64,000 nucleotides of DNA from Halalkalicoccus sp. NIPERK01 (GTDB taxonomy: Archaea; Halobacteriota; Halobacteria; Halobacteriales; Halalkalicoccaceae): NCBI RefSeq assembly GCF_030287405.1, contig NZ_JASVVV010000003.1, forward strand, positions 248,001-312,000, written 5' to 3'. This document shows, piece after piece, positions 40,561-48,827 of this stretch (position 1 is the stretch's first letter; each line of letters starts with the position of its first letter). The notes below the pieces were generated by a model. The model ran no database searches and was not told the origin of the DNA. It saw only the letters and a list, made by a program, of their open reading frames with translations. The position numbers were made by a program, and so were the translations under genes.

Positions 40561-41637
40561 TCATCGCCGTTCGAGCGGCGCCTTCGAGTCGCCGATCGAA
40601 TCGATTCCCCGCCGGACTCGCTCCGAGAGCCACTCCCCGTCGACGTATCGGTCGTGGACCGGGAGGCGCTCTTCGAGGGGGACGCCCGCCTCGTCGGCGA
40701 TCGCCTCCAACTCCCTGAGCGCGGGCCAGGCGTAGTCGGGGTTGATGTGGTCGTCGGTGATCGGCGAGACGCCGCCCAGATCGTCGACCCCGCAGTCGAG
40801 CAGGTCCCGTACGGGCGCGAGGTTCGGGGGAACCTGGACGGAGACGTCCTCGGGGAGGGTCGCCCGCGCCATCGCGACGGTTCGGCGCATCGTCCCGAGG
40901 TCGGGCGACCCCTCGCGCCAGCGCTCGTTGTTCGAGACGGGCTGGACGATCACCTCCTGGACGTGGCCGTAGCGCTCGTGGAGTTCACGGATCGCGAGCA
41001 GGCTCTCTGCCCTGTGGCGCCACCCCTCGCCGATCCCGACGAGGATGCCCGTCGTGAAGGGCACGCCGAGTTCGCCCGCCGTTCGGATGGTGGCGAGGCG
41101 CTGGCCCGGCGACTTCGCCCGGGGACCGCCGTGGGCCCGGACGCCGGCGGTCGTCTCCAACATGACGCCCATGCTCGCGTTGACGTCCGCGACCCGCTCC
41201 ATCTGTTCTCGGGTCTGGTCGCCGGGGTTCGAGTGGGGTAGGATGCCGACGTCGAGCGCGAGTTCGCACAGCTCACGGAGGTACGAGTGGATCGAGTCGT
41301 GGCCCCACGCCGCGAGCCGGTCGTGAATCTCCGTGTACCGGTCGTCGGGGTCGTCGCCGAAGGTAAAGAGCGCCTCCGTACAGCCCGCCTCGACGCCCGT
41401 CTCGAGGATCTCCCGTACTTCCTCGCGAGAGAGCAGGCTGGCCTGCCCCGGCGGATCGAAGTACGTACAGTACGTGCAGGTGTAGCGACAGGCGGTGGTG
41501 AGGGGGACGAACACGTTCTTCGCGAAGGTGAGTTCGGGGGCCGACGAGACGTCTTCGGGCCCGACGGCGAGCGCGCGGTCCACCTCGGGGTCGTCGAACG
41601 AGATGTCAATGTCGTACTCCTCGGCCCCCGGGATCAT
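40561..41637 (-). CDS. cofG: FO synthase subunit 1 (7,8-didemethyl-8-hydroxy-5-deazariboflavin synthase) CofG
   Basis: Translation from the ATG at 41637 gives 358 residues; the longer in-frame extension runs antisense through the creatininase gene and is not used. The radical SAM motif is CRYTCTYC (C-x3-C-x2-C, about 50-57) after NVFVPLTTA. The blocks ALFTFGDDPDDRY, LPHSNPGDQTREQM and GVSPITDDHINPDYAWP are typical of CofG. It closes the deazaflavin ring of FO from the CofH product. It diverges from the creatininase-family gene and lies close to cofC. Confidence 0.95.
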   Translation of the reverse strand: MIPGAEEYDIDISFDDPEVDRALAVGPEDVSSAPELTFAKNVFVPLTTACRYTCTYCTYFDPPGQASLLSREEVREILETGVEAGCTEALFTFGDDPDDRYTEIHDRLAAWGHDSIHSYLRELCELALDVGILPHSNPGDQTREQMERVADVNASMGVMLETTAGVRAHGGPRAKSPGQRLATIRTAGELGVPFTTGILVGIGEGWRHRAESLLAIRELHERYGHVQEVIVQPVSNNERWREGSPDLGTMRRTVAMARATLPEDVSVQVPPNLAPVRDLLDCGVDDLGGVSPITDDHINPDYAWPALRELEAIADEAGVPLEERLPVHDRYVDGEWLSERVRRGIDSIGDSKAPLERR

Positions 41638-41731
41638 CGTTTTCCAGTACTCGCCCAGCGACAAAAACCCCCGGCTACCGGCCGGTTCCGCGTCGTGCGG
41701 GTTTATGTCCGAGTCGTCCGTCGAACGAGCC

Positions 41732-42490
41732 ATGTCCACACGGCAGTCGGTACTCCTCGAGGAACGGACCTGGCCCGAGGTCGAGGCGGCGCTCGAAAAC
41801 GGAACGAAAACGGCGGTCGTCGCCGTCGGATCGGTCGAACAGCACGGCCCGCACCTCCCACTGATCATGGACACGCTCGCGGGCGACGAACTCGCGCGGC
41901 GGGTCGCCGAAAGGCTGGGCGATGCGCTCGCGGCCCCGACGATCCGTCCGGGCTGTTCCGGCCACCACATGGAGTTCCCGGGGACGATCACGGTTCCCTC
42001 CGAAACGTTGATGGAAACCAGTAGAGCGTACTGCCGGTCGCTCGACGAACACGGCTTCGAGCACATCGTCCTCCTCCCCACTCACGGCGGGAACTTCGCG
42101 CCGGTCAACACCGTCGCGCCCGAGGTCGCCCGGGAGATCGATGCGAGCGTGATCGCGCTCGCGGACCTCGACGAACTGATGGAGCTGATGAACGAGGGTC
42201 TCCGGGAGGCCGGCGTCGAGTACGAGGAGCCGGTCATCCACGCGGGGGCCGCCGAGACGGCCATCGTGCTCGCGGTCGCGGAGGACCTCGTCCGAACCGA
42301 CGAACTCGCCGTCGGCCGCGAGGGCGAGATCTCGGTCTCGCGCCTGCTGAGCGAGGGATTCGCGGCGATCACCGAAACCGGCGTACTGGGCGATCCCTGC
42401 GAGGCGACGCCCGAGGCCGGCGAGGCGATCCTGGAGCGGATCACCGAGGCGTACGTCGAGCGGATCGAGGCAGAGCGCGGCGCCGTCTGA
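41732..42490 (+). CDS. Creatininase-family amidohydrolase, candidate ArfB
   Basis: The 252-residue protein has the family metal residues: VGSVEQHGPHLPLIMDTLAG (Glu, His, Asp) and LLPTHGGNFAP. It ends in GEAILERITEAYVERIE. The family includes creatininase, MftE, and the archaeal formylamino-pyrimidine deformylase ArfB, which acts in riboflavin and F420 synthesis. Its position directly beside cofG and near cofC and cofH makes ArfB a reasonable inference, not proven. The ATG at 41732 starts the conserved part; an in-frame ATG at 41705 would add nine residues. Its stop abuts the structured element at 42490. Confidence 0.85.
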   Translation: MSTRQSVLLEERTWPEVEAALENGTKTAVVAVGSVEQHGPHLPLIMDTLAGDELARRVAERLGDALAAPTIRPGCSGHHMEFPGTITVPSETLMETSRAYCRSLDEHGFEHIVLLPTHGGNFAPVNTVAPEVAREIDASVIALADLDELMELMNEGLREAGVEYEEPVIHAGAAETAIVLAVAEDLVRTDELAVGREGEISVSRLLSEGFAAITETGVLGDPCEATPEAGEAILERITEAYVERIEAERGAV

Positions 42491-42590
42491 TAGGGAGTAT
42501 CGTAGAGGTCCATCGGTTTCCTGCCCGGGGATCGAACCACGATGTCAGCTCTCGGGATCGAGGGATCCGGTTGGCTACGATAATCCCTAT
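42490..42590. repeat. 101-bp element with 16-bp terminal inverted repeats between convergent genes
   Basis: Positions 42490-42505 (ATAGGGAGTATCGTAG) are complementary to 42575-42590 at 15 of 16 positions. Inside are further self-complementary parts: CATCG near 42511 with CGATG near 42540, and a CTCG-GGAT-CGAG hairpin around 42551-42562. On the minus strand, GGTTCGATCCCCGGGC resembles a tRNA T-arm, but no full tRNA can be folded. The element exactly fills the gap between the convergent creatininase and cofC genes. It could be a bidirectional terminator, a MITE-like insertion or a structured RNA. Confidence 0.6.
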
Positions 42591-42593
42591 GAG

Positions 42594-43193
42594 TCACTCC
42601 CGCTCGACGGCGAGGCGGCTCTCGCGTCGCACCAGCGAGAAGCCCGTGTCACGCAGCCAGTCTGCGGCCGCGCCATCGCCGTGAATCAGCACCTCGACGA
42701 GGTCGGCGGGTTCGTCGATGTCGGTCGCCAGCCGGTGCGAATCGACGACCCCTACCGAACCGATCTCGGCCGCGCTCGCGCGGTGTTTCAGAAACGAGCC
42801 GCCGTGGTAGTCGACGCGGAAGTCCGGATGGCGAGAGACGAGCGCGTTCGTCCCGCCGCCACGGCCCGGCGCGAGGGCGACGTCGCCGGACGTCTCGAAC
42901 AGTTCCTCGAGGGCGTCGGACGTGGCGAGCGGCAGATCGGCCATCACGACCGCCGTCTCGGGATCGAGCGCCGCGTTGACCGCCTCGGTGAGCGGCCGGT
43001 CGTCGACGGTCGTCGGAGCGTCCACGTCGAGGGGCGCCGTCGCGAGCACCTCGCTTTCGCCGCCCGCCTTCCTGACTCCTTCGAGGACGTCCCCGAGCAT
43101 CGCCCGCGAGAACTCGCGTCGTTCCCCGGGGCTGAGCAGGCTCGACAGCCGGGTTTTGGGCTCGACCGTGGCGAACGGGACGACGACGCGCAT
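42594..43193 (-). CDS. cofC: 2-phospho-L-lactate guanylyltransferase
   Basis: The 199-residue protein starts MRVVVPFATVEPKTRLSSLL, the nucleotidyltransferase N-terminus with the Lys-Thr-Arg-Leu block. VMADLPLATSDALEEL follows, with a metal-binding Asp, then GGGTNALVSR and YHGGSFLKHR. CofC activates 2-phospholactate (or a related C3 acid) with GTP for attachment to FO in F420 synthesis. The ATG at 43193 is preferred over one at 43211, as the domain begins there. It is separated from the convergent creatininase gene by the inverted-repeat element. Confidence 0.93.
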   Translation of the reverse strand: MRVVVPFATVEPKTRLSSLLSPGERREFSRAMLGDVLEGVRKAGGESEVLATAPLDVDAPTTVDDRPLTEAVNAALDPETAVVMADLPLATSDALEELFETSGDVALAPGRGGGTNALVSRHPDFRVDYHGGSFLKHRASAAEIGSVGVVDSHRLATDIDEPADLVEVLIHGDGAAADWLRDTGFSLVRRESRLAVERE

Positions 43194-43244
43194 CGCTCGC
43201 GGGTCGGCCACGAGCGCTAATAAGGGGTGGGGTTCGACGCCCCG

Positions 43245-44426
43245 TCAGAACAGCGGGTCGAGTTCGTTGCCGTCGTCGTTGACCAACCGGTCGAGGTTGG
43301 TCGTGCTCTCCTCGCGGATCTCCTCGATGTTGTCCTGCGCCTCGACGGCGACCTGCTGGAGTTCCCGAATGCGAGGAACGTCGTTGATCCCCGACAGCAA
43401 GAGGACGGCCGAGACCTCGTCCGCCCCGGTGACGGGGTAGTCCCCGCCGCGGACCTCCATGCTGCCGGTCTGCTCCTCGATCCACTTGCGCCCGCGTTCG
43501 ATGCCCTTCCGGTTGAGGTGTCGCGGCGGACCGGCCATCACGAGCAGGGCGCGTTCGGTCCCCCGGATCTCACAGGGCAGGGTCAACCGTCCGAGCGCGG
43601 CCTTCCGGACGAGGCTGGTGATCCGGTTGGTGGTGTGGGCGGTGTCGACCTCGGGTTCGTTCCCGCCCGTAAAGCGCGAGAGCAGGCCGCCGCCGGTCGA
43701 CTCCTCCCGACTGAGGACCTCCGAGGCGTAGCCCACCGTCGAGACCCCACCACCGGAAAGGGTGTTGATGATCTCCGAGGAGTCGACGACGCTCTCTGCG
43801 ACCTCGTCGCCCGCGGCGACCTCGCCGGCGCCGAAGAGGATGCCGAACCGGGTGACGATCTCCTCGTTGATCTCGCGGTAGCCGCCCTCGACGGACTCGC
43901 CGGTCTTGCGCCACGAGTCGTTGTCGAAGACCATCAGGTTGTCCACCTCGCGGACGAACGTCTGGAACGAGCGGGCGGCGTTCAGCGTGTAGATCCCTCC
44001 CTCGTCGCCCCCGGGCAGGATGCCGAGTCCGTAGACGGGTTCGGTGTAGATGCGCTTGAGGTGGCGTGCGAGGACGGGCGCGCCGCCGCTCCCGGTGCCG
44101 CCGCCCATGCCGGCGACGATCAGGAAGGCGTCGATCTCGTGGGTCGGGATCCCGTCGATCGCGCCTTGGACCTCGTCGATGTCCTCCTCGGCGACTTCCG
44201 CGCCGAGTTCGTTGTCGGCGCCGACGCCGTGACCTTTCACGCGCGCCTGACCGATCAGGACGCGCTTTTCCTCCGGAACGTGTGTGAGTCCGAGCAGGTC
44301 CGCCTTGGCGGTGTTGACCGCGACCGCCGCACGGACGATCGCGCTACCGGTGCGGTCGTCGTACTCCAGGAAGCGGTCGACGACCTTCCCGCCGGCTTGC
44401 CCGAACCCGATCATCGCGAGTTTCAT
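43245..44426 (-). CDS. cetZ: Tubulin/FtsZ-superfamily protein CetZ
   Basis: The 393-residue protein has the GTPase features of CetZ: start KLAMIGFGQAGGKVVDRFLE, tubulin signature GGGTGSGG (about 108-115), the loop NTAKADL, and the T7 region in the middle. Its long C-terminal helix-rich end finishes NELDPLF. CetZ proteins form dynamic cytoskeletal filaments at the membrane and control cell shape and motility rather than division. Sequence start and C-terminus are closest to the CetZ1 type, a recollection that needs alignment. Confidence 0.92.
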   Translation of the reverse strand: MKLAMIGFGQAGGKVVDRFLEYDDRTGSAIVRAAVAVNTAKADLLGLTHVPEEKRVLIGQARVKGHGVGADNELGAEVAEEDIDEVQGAIDGIPTHEIDAFLIVAGMGGGTGSGGAPVLARHLKRIYTEPVYGLGILPGGDEGGIYTLNAARSFQTFVREVDNLMVFDNDSWRKTGESVEGGYREINEEIVTRFGILFGAGEVAAGDEVAESVVDSSEIINTLSGGGVSTVGYASEVLSREESTGGGLLSRFTGGNEPEVDTAHTTNRITSLVRKAALGRLTLPCEIRGTERALLVMAGPPRHLNRKGIERGRKWIEEQTGSMEVRGGDYPVTGADEVSAVLLLSGINDVPRIRELQQVAVEAQDNIEEIREESTTNLDRLVNDDGNELDPLF

Positions 44427-44468
44427 ATTTCAGACAGTTCTCCGTTGACACTAAATGGTCGCATGAAG

Positions 44469-44477
44469 TACATAAAT
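44469..44477 (-). promoter_or_regulatory. Probable TATA box for cetZ
   Basis: On the minus strand ATTTATGTA lies about 45 bp before the ATG at 44426, inside an AT-rich island (44450-44510) in otherwise GC-rich sequence. This predicts a leader of about 20 nt. Further AT-rich sequence upstream may carry activator sites. Confidence 0.4.
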
Positions 44478-44557
44478 CTTGTGATATAATTGGAGTTAAA
44501 ATTAACTATCTGAGACGGGGGTCGCAGCGAGTTCGCGGGACGCGTACCGGCGACGGG

Positions 44558-45487
44558 CTATCCCCGGTTCAGATACGCTTCGAGCGTCAACAGGTCGTCC
44601 TCGCTCAGGTCGAAGGCCCCGAGGTCGTTCTCGCGCGTGGTGTTGTCGAACTCCAGCGAGCGGACCTGATCCGACCCGAAGGGGATGAAGGGAACGGGAT
44701 CGATCGCCGCCGATCCCAGTTTGGCGAGCGCCATCGGGATCGGGACGACGGTCACGGAGCGCCCGTCCGTCCTGTGAGCGAGTTTCGCCACCTCCGCCAT
44801 CGTCAGCACCTCGGGACCGCCGATCTCGTAGGTCTCGCCGACGTGGCGCTCGTCCTCGACGGCGCCATCGGAACTCGAAGCGTCCCGATTGCCGGTCGAA
44901 GTGCCTTCGACGACGTCCGCGAGTATCGACGCGACGTCCTCGACGTGGATGGGCTGGAATCGCGTTCTGCCGCCGCCCGGTAGCGGCGCGAGGTACGGCG
45001 GGGTGAGCTTCTTCGTGAACTCGACGAACTCCCCGCCGTCGCCGAACACCACCGATGGCCGGACGATCGTCCAGTCGAGGTCCGACTCCCTGACGACCGC
45101 CTCCGCCTTGCCCTTCGCGCGGATGTACTCGGTCGGCCCGTTCGGGTCAGCCCCGAGCGCGCTCATCTGGACGAGACGCTCGACGCCGGCGTCGGTCGCC
45201 TCGCTCACGACGTTTCTGGTCCCGTCGAGGTGGACCGACTCGTGGGTGGTGTCGCCCGTCGGCTGGAACAGCGGCGAGAGCGCGACGAGGTTCACCACCA
45301 CGTCTTGGCCCTCGAAGTCGAGCGAGGCACGGTCGGTCACGTCGCCCTGAACCACCGAAACGCCGGCCGGGAGGTCGCTCGCGTCCGGCGAGCGCGCGAG
45401 CGCGGTCACGTCGTGGCCCCGCTCGTCCAACTCGGCACACAGGTGTCGCCCGATGAAGCCCGTCCCGCCGGTCACGAGAACCCTCAT
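44558..45487 (-). CDS. NAD(P)-binding epimerase/NmrA-like protein (complex I NDUFA9-type)
   Basis: The 309-residue Rossmann protein starts MRVLVTGGTGFIGRHLCAEL with the GxxGxxG motif. It has VVNLVALSPLF, LVQMSALGADPNGPTEY, and WTIVRPSVVFGDGG. The Tyr-x3-Lys pair is present as YIRAKGK. This group is annotated as atypical short-chain reductases related to the 39-kDa subunit of complex I; its role in archaea is not fixed. The C-terminal part, PIPMALAKLGSAAIDPVPF, is hydrophobic and may touch the membrane. Divergent from thymidylate kinase. Confidence 0.85.
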   Translation of the reverse strand: MRVLVTGGTGFIGRHLCAELDERGHDVTALARSPDASDLPAGVSVVQGDVTDRASLDFEGQDVVVNLVALSPLFQPTGDTTHESVHLDGTRNVVSEATDAGVERLVQMSALGADPNGPTEYIRAKGKAEAVVRESDLDWTIVRPSVVFGDGGEFVEFTKKLTPPYLAPLPGGGRTRFQPIHVEDVASILADVVEGTSTGNRDASSSDGAVEDERHVGETYEIGGPEVLTMAEVAKLAHRTDGRSVTVVPIPMALAKLGSAAIDPVPFIPFGSDQVRSLEFDNTTRENDLGAFDLSEDDLLTLEAYLNRG

Positions 45488-45585
45488 ATCCCGTACGTGT
45501 GTCCGATCCGTCGTAAACCTACTGCCGGATCGCTCGCGAGCCCCGTATCCGACAGACTCTACCGGGTCCCGGTGGAACCCCGGGT

Positions 45586-46164
45586 ATGCTCGTCACCCTC
45601 GAAGGCCTCGACGGCAGCGGCAAGACCACCGTCCACGAGGCCCTCCACGACACCTTTCCGGATGCGATCTTCACCCGCGAGCCCACCGACTCGTGGTACG
45701 GCGAGGCCGTCTCGCGGTCGATCGCGGACGACGACGCCGACCCGCTCGCGGAACTGTTCCTCTACACCGCGGACCACGCCGATCACCTCTCTCGAACGGT
45801 GCGCCCCGCACTCGACGCCGAGGAACTGGTGATCTCCGATCGGTACTCCGACTCCCGATACGCCTACCAGGGCGCGGCGCTGGAGGGTACCATCGACCGC
45901 CCGATGGAGTACGTCCGCGGGATCCACGCGGCGTTCACCCGCCCGCCCGATCTGACGGTCTACCTCGACGTCGATCCCGAGACGGGCGCGAGGCGCAGCG
46001 GCGCGACGAACAAGTTCGAGCAGTCGGAGTATCTGCGACGGGTGCGGGCGAACTACGAGCGCCTCCTCGACGCCGAACCGTCCCGGTTCGTCCGGGTCGA
46101 CGCCACCCGCTCGCCCGAGGCGGTGCTCGATCGGGTCGAGCGGGTGCTCTCGGAGGCGCTCTAA
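45586..46164 (+). CDS. tmk: Thymidylate kinase
   Basis: The 192-residue protein has the P-loop [15 protein letters not shown] (about 5-19), the DRY motif in [17 protein letters not shown], and the lid region [13 protein letters not shown]. It phosphorylates dTMP to dTDP with [13 protein letters not shown] carries the Arg that contacts the phosphoryl group. Its TAA stop interlocks with the stop of the opposing membrane protein (CTAA). Confidence 0.94.
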   Translation: MLVTLEGLDGSGKTTVHEALHDTFPDAIFTREPTDSWYGEAVSRSIADDDADPLAELFLYTADHADHLSRTVRPALDAEELVISDRYSDSRYAYQGAALEGTIDRPMEYVRGIHAAFTRPPDLTVYLDVDPETGARRSGATNKFEQSEYLRRVRANYERLLDAEPSRFVRVDATRSPEAVLDRVERVLSEAL

Positions 46165-46472
46165 CCCCGTCGGGCGAGTTCGACCTCCTCGGGGGAGGGC
46201 ATCCAGAACAGGTCGATCGCGAACCCGAGAAGCAGCGGCATGAGGATCGTGACCAGCAGCACCGTCTGGCGGTCGATCGCACCGAAGACCGGTAGCTGGC
46301 CGAAGAAGAGCAGCGAGAGCGCCAGCACGATGGGGACGAGAAACAGCGAGAACACCACCATCCCGCCGCGGGTGTCGAGGCGCAGCCTGAAGAACCGAAT
46401 GAGGACCGACGCGATCACGGTGTGGACCCCGACGACGACCCCGAGGCCGACGACCGTCCCGAGACTGAGCAT
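46161..46472 (-). CDS. Small integral membrane protein of unknown function
   Basis: The 103-residue protein has three hydrophobic segments (about 3-25, 37-57, 66-87) and a charged C-terminus ([13 protein letters not shown]). No recognised domain. It lies between convergent tmk and divergent E1-alpha. Three-segment proteins of this size are frequent in haloarchaea and lack known roles. Confidence 0.68.
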   Translation of the reverse strand: MLSLGTVVGLGVVVGVHTVIASVLIRFFRLRLDTRGGMVVFSLFLVPIVLALSLLFFGQLPVFGAIDRQTVLLVTILMPLLLGFAIDLFWMPSPEEVELARRG

Positions 46473-46543
46473 AAGGGGGATAGGAGGGGCGCGACCTTTT
46501 CGGTATCGGAATCGCTTTCAGCCCACCGGGAGTCGGGCCGGTC

Positions 46544-47587
46544 ATGTACCGCGTCATCGACGAACACCCCCTCTCGGCGACCGACGTCGGCGAGGAGCGC
46601 GCGCGGGCGCTCTACCGCGACATGGTCCGGACCCGCCGGTTCGACGAGCGGGCGCTCTCGCTGCAGCGACGCGGCTGGATGAGCGGCTATCCCCCGTTTG
46701 CGGGCCAGGAGGCCTCGCAGGTCGGCGCGGCCCACGCGCTCTCCGAGCGCGACTGGCTGGTCCCCACCTATCGGTCGAACGCCGCACAGATCGCCCGCGG
46801 GGTCCCGATGAGCGACCTCCTCCGGTTCCGGCGGGGCTACCCCGAGTTCGCCTCCGATCACGACCTGCCGATCCTCCCGCAGACGGTGCCGATCGCCTCG
46901 CAGATCCCCCACGCCGCGGGGCTGGGAATGGCGATCGACTATTCGGACGACGAGGCGGCGGTGCTCTGTTGTTTCGGCGACGGCGCGACCAGCGAGGGCG
47001 ACTTCCACGAGGCGCTGAACTTCGCGGGCGTGTTCTCGACGCCGACGGTCTTCTTCTGTGAGAACAACGGGTGGGCGATCTCGATGCCGCGGGAGCGCCA
47101 GACCGCGAGCGAGTCCATCGCGATCAAGGCCGACGCCTACGGGATCACGGGTACACGGGTCGACGGCAACGACCCACTCGCGGTCTACGCCGTCGTGCGC
47201 GAGGCGCTCTCGCTGGCCCGCGCGGGCGAACCCGTCCTCGTCGAGAGCCTCACCTACCGGCGGGGCGCCCACACCACCAGCGACGACCCCTCGCGCTACC
47301 GCGACGAGGAGGACCTCCCCGAGTGGCGAACGGCCGACCCCGTCGAACGCTACGAGAAGTATCTCCGCGAGGAGGGCGTCGTCGACGAGGCGCTCGTCGA
47401 GGAGGTCGAGGAGGGGGCCGAAGCGGAACTCCGGCGGGCGGTCGAACGGGCCGAATCTGGACCCGAGGTACGCCCGGAGGAGGTGTTCGACCCGGTCTAC
47501 GGGGAGGCCCCACATCGCCTCGAGAAACAGCGCGACTGGCTGCTCGCGTACGTCGAGAGGGGCGGCCCACAGGGGCTGGACCGGTAG
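46544..47587 (+). CDS. Thiamine-diphosphate-dependent dehydrogenase E1 component, alpha subunit
   Basis: The 347-residue protein has the ThDP motif CFGDGATSEGDFHEALNFAG (about 143-162) ending at the NN in ENNGWAISMP. The phosphorylation-loop-like RRGAHTTSDDPSRYRDEEDL is also present. It is the alpha half of pyruvate or branched-chain 2-oxoacid dehydrogenase. An alpha subunit needs a beta subunit to form the active site, but no E1-beta, E2 or E3 gene lies beside it. In halophiles these complexes have unclear substrates because ferredoxin-linked enzymes do pyruvate oxidation. Confidence 0.9.
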   Translation: MYRVIDEHPLSATDVGEERARALYRDMVRTRRFDERALSLQRRGWMSGYPPFAGQEASQVGAAHALSERDWLVPTYRSNAAQIARGVPMSDLLRFRRGYPEFASDHDLPILPQTVPIASQIPHAAGLGMAIDYSDDEAAVLCCFGDGATSEGDFHEALNFAGVFSTPTVFFCENNGWAISMPRERQTASESIAIKADAYGITGTRVDGNDPLAVYAVVREALSLARAGEPVLVESLTYRRGAHTTSDDPSRYRDEEDLPEWRTADPVERYEKYLREEGVVDEALVEEVEEGAEAELRRAVERAESGPEVRPEEVFDPVYGEAPHRLEKQRDWLLAYVERGGPQGLDR

Positions 47588-47589
47588 TC

Positions 47590-47820
47590 TCAATCGAGCG
47601 AGATGTAGGTCTTGGTGTCGGCGACGCCGTCGAGGCCCTGGAGTTCCGAGGACGCCGTGTGCAGCACGTCGTAGACCTCCTCGGTGTCGACCTCGGCGAT
47701 GATGTCGTAGTCGCCGGCGACGATGTGGGCCTCCGAGATCGACGCGATCTCGCGGGCGGCGTCGACCATTGCCTCCGCCTTTCCGGCCGCCGTCTTCACC
47801 ATCACGAATGCGTGAACCAT
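47590..47820 (-). CDS. Lrp/AsnC ligand-binding (RAM) domain protein
   Basis: The 76-residue protein is a stand-alone RAM domain: VHAFVMVKTAAGKAEAMVD, then ISEAHIVAGDYDIIAEVDTE and DGVADTKTYISLD. There is no HTH. Such domains bind amino acids and oligomerise. It is a close paralogue of the gene at 48597, and both flank a TrkA gene, suggesting a joint role in potassium transport control. Divergent from trkA. Confidence 0.87.
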   Translation of the reverse strand: MVHAFVMVKTAAGKAEAMVDAAREIASISEAHIVAGDYDIIAEVDTEEVYDVLHTASSELQGLDGVADTKTYISLD

Positions 47821-47910
47821 CACCAATGAGATACGTTACCGTGGGTCAAAAGCCTTTGCCCGATGGCGAGTGGGGTAACATTATTCACACCCCCCGGCGT
47901 ATGGTGGTCC

Positions 47911-48594
47911 ATGCGATTCGTTATTATCGGTGCCGGTCGGGTCGGGTTGCGCACGGCGCGCGTGCTCTCGGCGGAGGGCCACGAGGTCGTCCTCGTCGAG
48001 CGCGACGCGGACATGGCGGATCGCGCCCGAACGGAGGGCTACGAGGTCGTCGAGGGCGACGGCTCCCGCGAGTCGGTGCTCGAAGAGGCCGGGATCGACG
48101 CCGCGGACGCCTTCGGCGCGCTGACGAGCGACCTCAACGCGAACTTCGCGGCGTGTATGATCGCGAAACACCACGGCTGTCGGACGATCCTCCGGATCGA
48201 CGAGGACTACCGCGAGGACATCTACCGGAAGTACGCCGACGAGGTCGACGAGATCATCTACCCCGAGCGCCTGGGCGCGATCGGCGCGAAGAACGCCCTC
48301 CTCGGGGGGGACATCCGTGCGATCGCCGACATCGCCCAGAACCTCCAGGTGGTCGAACTCACCGTCCAGCCCGGCTCGCCGACGAAGGGCTATACGATCA
48401 GCGAGCTCTCGCTGCCCGCCGACGCGACGCTGCTCGCGTTCGGGAAGGGCGACAGTCCGATGGCGATCCCCTCGCCGGACCAGTCGCTCGAGGCGGGCGA
48501 TCGTCTTGCGGTCCTCGCGGACTTCGGGGTGCTCGACGACGTCCGACAGCTGATCGTCGGCGACGCGAAACCCGCCGCGGCAGGAGGTGTCTAA
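47911..48594 (+). CDS. trkA: TrkA-type potassium uptake regulatory protein (RCK domain)
   Basis: The 227-residue protein has an NAD-binding fold starting MRFVIIGAGRVGLRTARVL with GxGxxG and the acidic strand end VLVERD. TSDLNANFAACMIAKHHGC and IYPERLGAIGAKNALLGG follow, then a TrkA-C domain (VVELTVQPGSPTKGYTISEL). It gates a TrkH-type potassium channel from the cytosol by binding nucleotides. Potassium uptake is essential for salt-in halophiles. The downstream RAM gene starts two bases after its stop codon, so they are co-transcribed. No TrkH gene lies in the window. Confidence 0.93.
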   Translation: MRFVIIGAGRVGLRTARVLSAEGHEVVLVERDADMADRARTEGYEVVEGDGSRESVLEEAGIDAADAFGALTSDLNANFAACMIAKHHGCRTILRIDEDYREDIYRKYADEVDEIIYPERLGAIGAKNALLGGDIRAIADIAQNLQVVELTVQPGSPTKGYTISELSLPADATLLAFGKGDSPMAIPSPDQSLEAGDRLAVLADFGVLDDVRQLIVGDAKPAAAGGV

Positions 48595-48596
48595 CG

Positions 48597-48827
48597 ATGG
48601 TCACAGCATACGTCATGGTCAAAGCGAACACGGGAGAGGCCGATCGACTCAAAGGCTCGATCGAGGAGATAACGGGCGTCAGCGAGGCCCACATCGTCGC
48701 CGGCGACGTCGACATCATCGCCAAGCTGAGCGTCGACTCGCCCGCACAGGTGAAGGAGATCGCCGCCGACGGCATCCAGGGGATCTCCGGCGTCGAGGAC
48801 ACCCGAACGTACATCGCGATGGACTAG
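48597..48827 (+). CDS. Lrp/AsnC ligand-binding (RAM) domain protein (paralogue)
   Basis: The 76-residue stand-alone RAM domain reads VTAYVMVKANTGEADRLKGS, SEAHIVAGDVDIIAKLSVDS and GVEDTRTYIAMD, clearly paralogous to the gene at 47590. It is in an operon with trkA, two bases behind it. It probably assembles with TrkA or senses a metabolite linked to potassium control; this is inference from position. Its TAG stop interlocks with the next convergent gene (CTAG). Confidence 0.87.
   Translation: MVTAYVMVKANTGEADRLKGSIEEITGVSEAHIVAGDVDIIAKLSVDSPAQVKEIAADGIQGISGVEDTRTYIAMD

Noticed and set aside
41638-42081. N-terminal extension of the CofG frame
   Set aside because: It lies antisense to the creatininase gene and is Ser-rich without radical SAM features. 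CofG proteins start near the ATG at 41637.
42491-42590. A tRNA gene on the minus strand
   Set aside because: A T-arm-like GGTTCGATCCCC is present, but no matching acceptor, D-arm and anticodon arm of normal size can be drawn. The outer stem is 16 bp, too long for tRNA.
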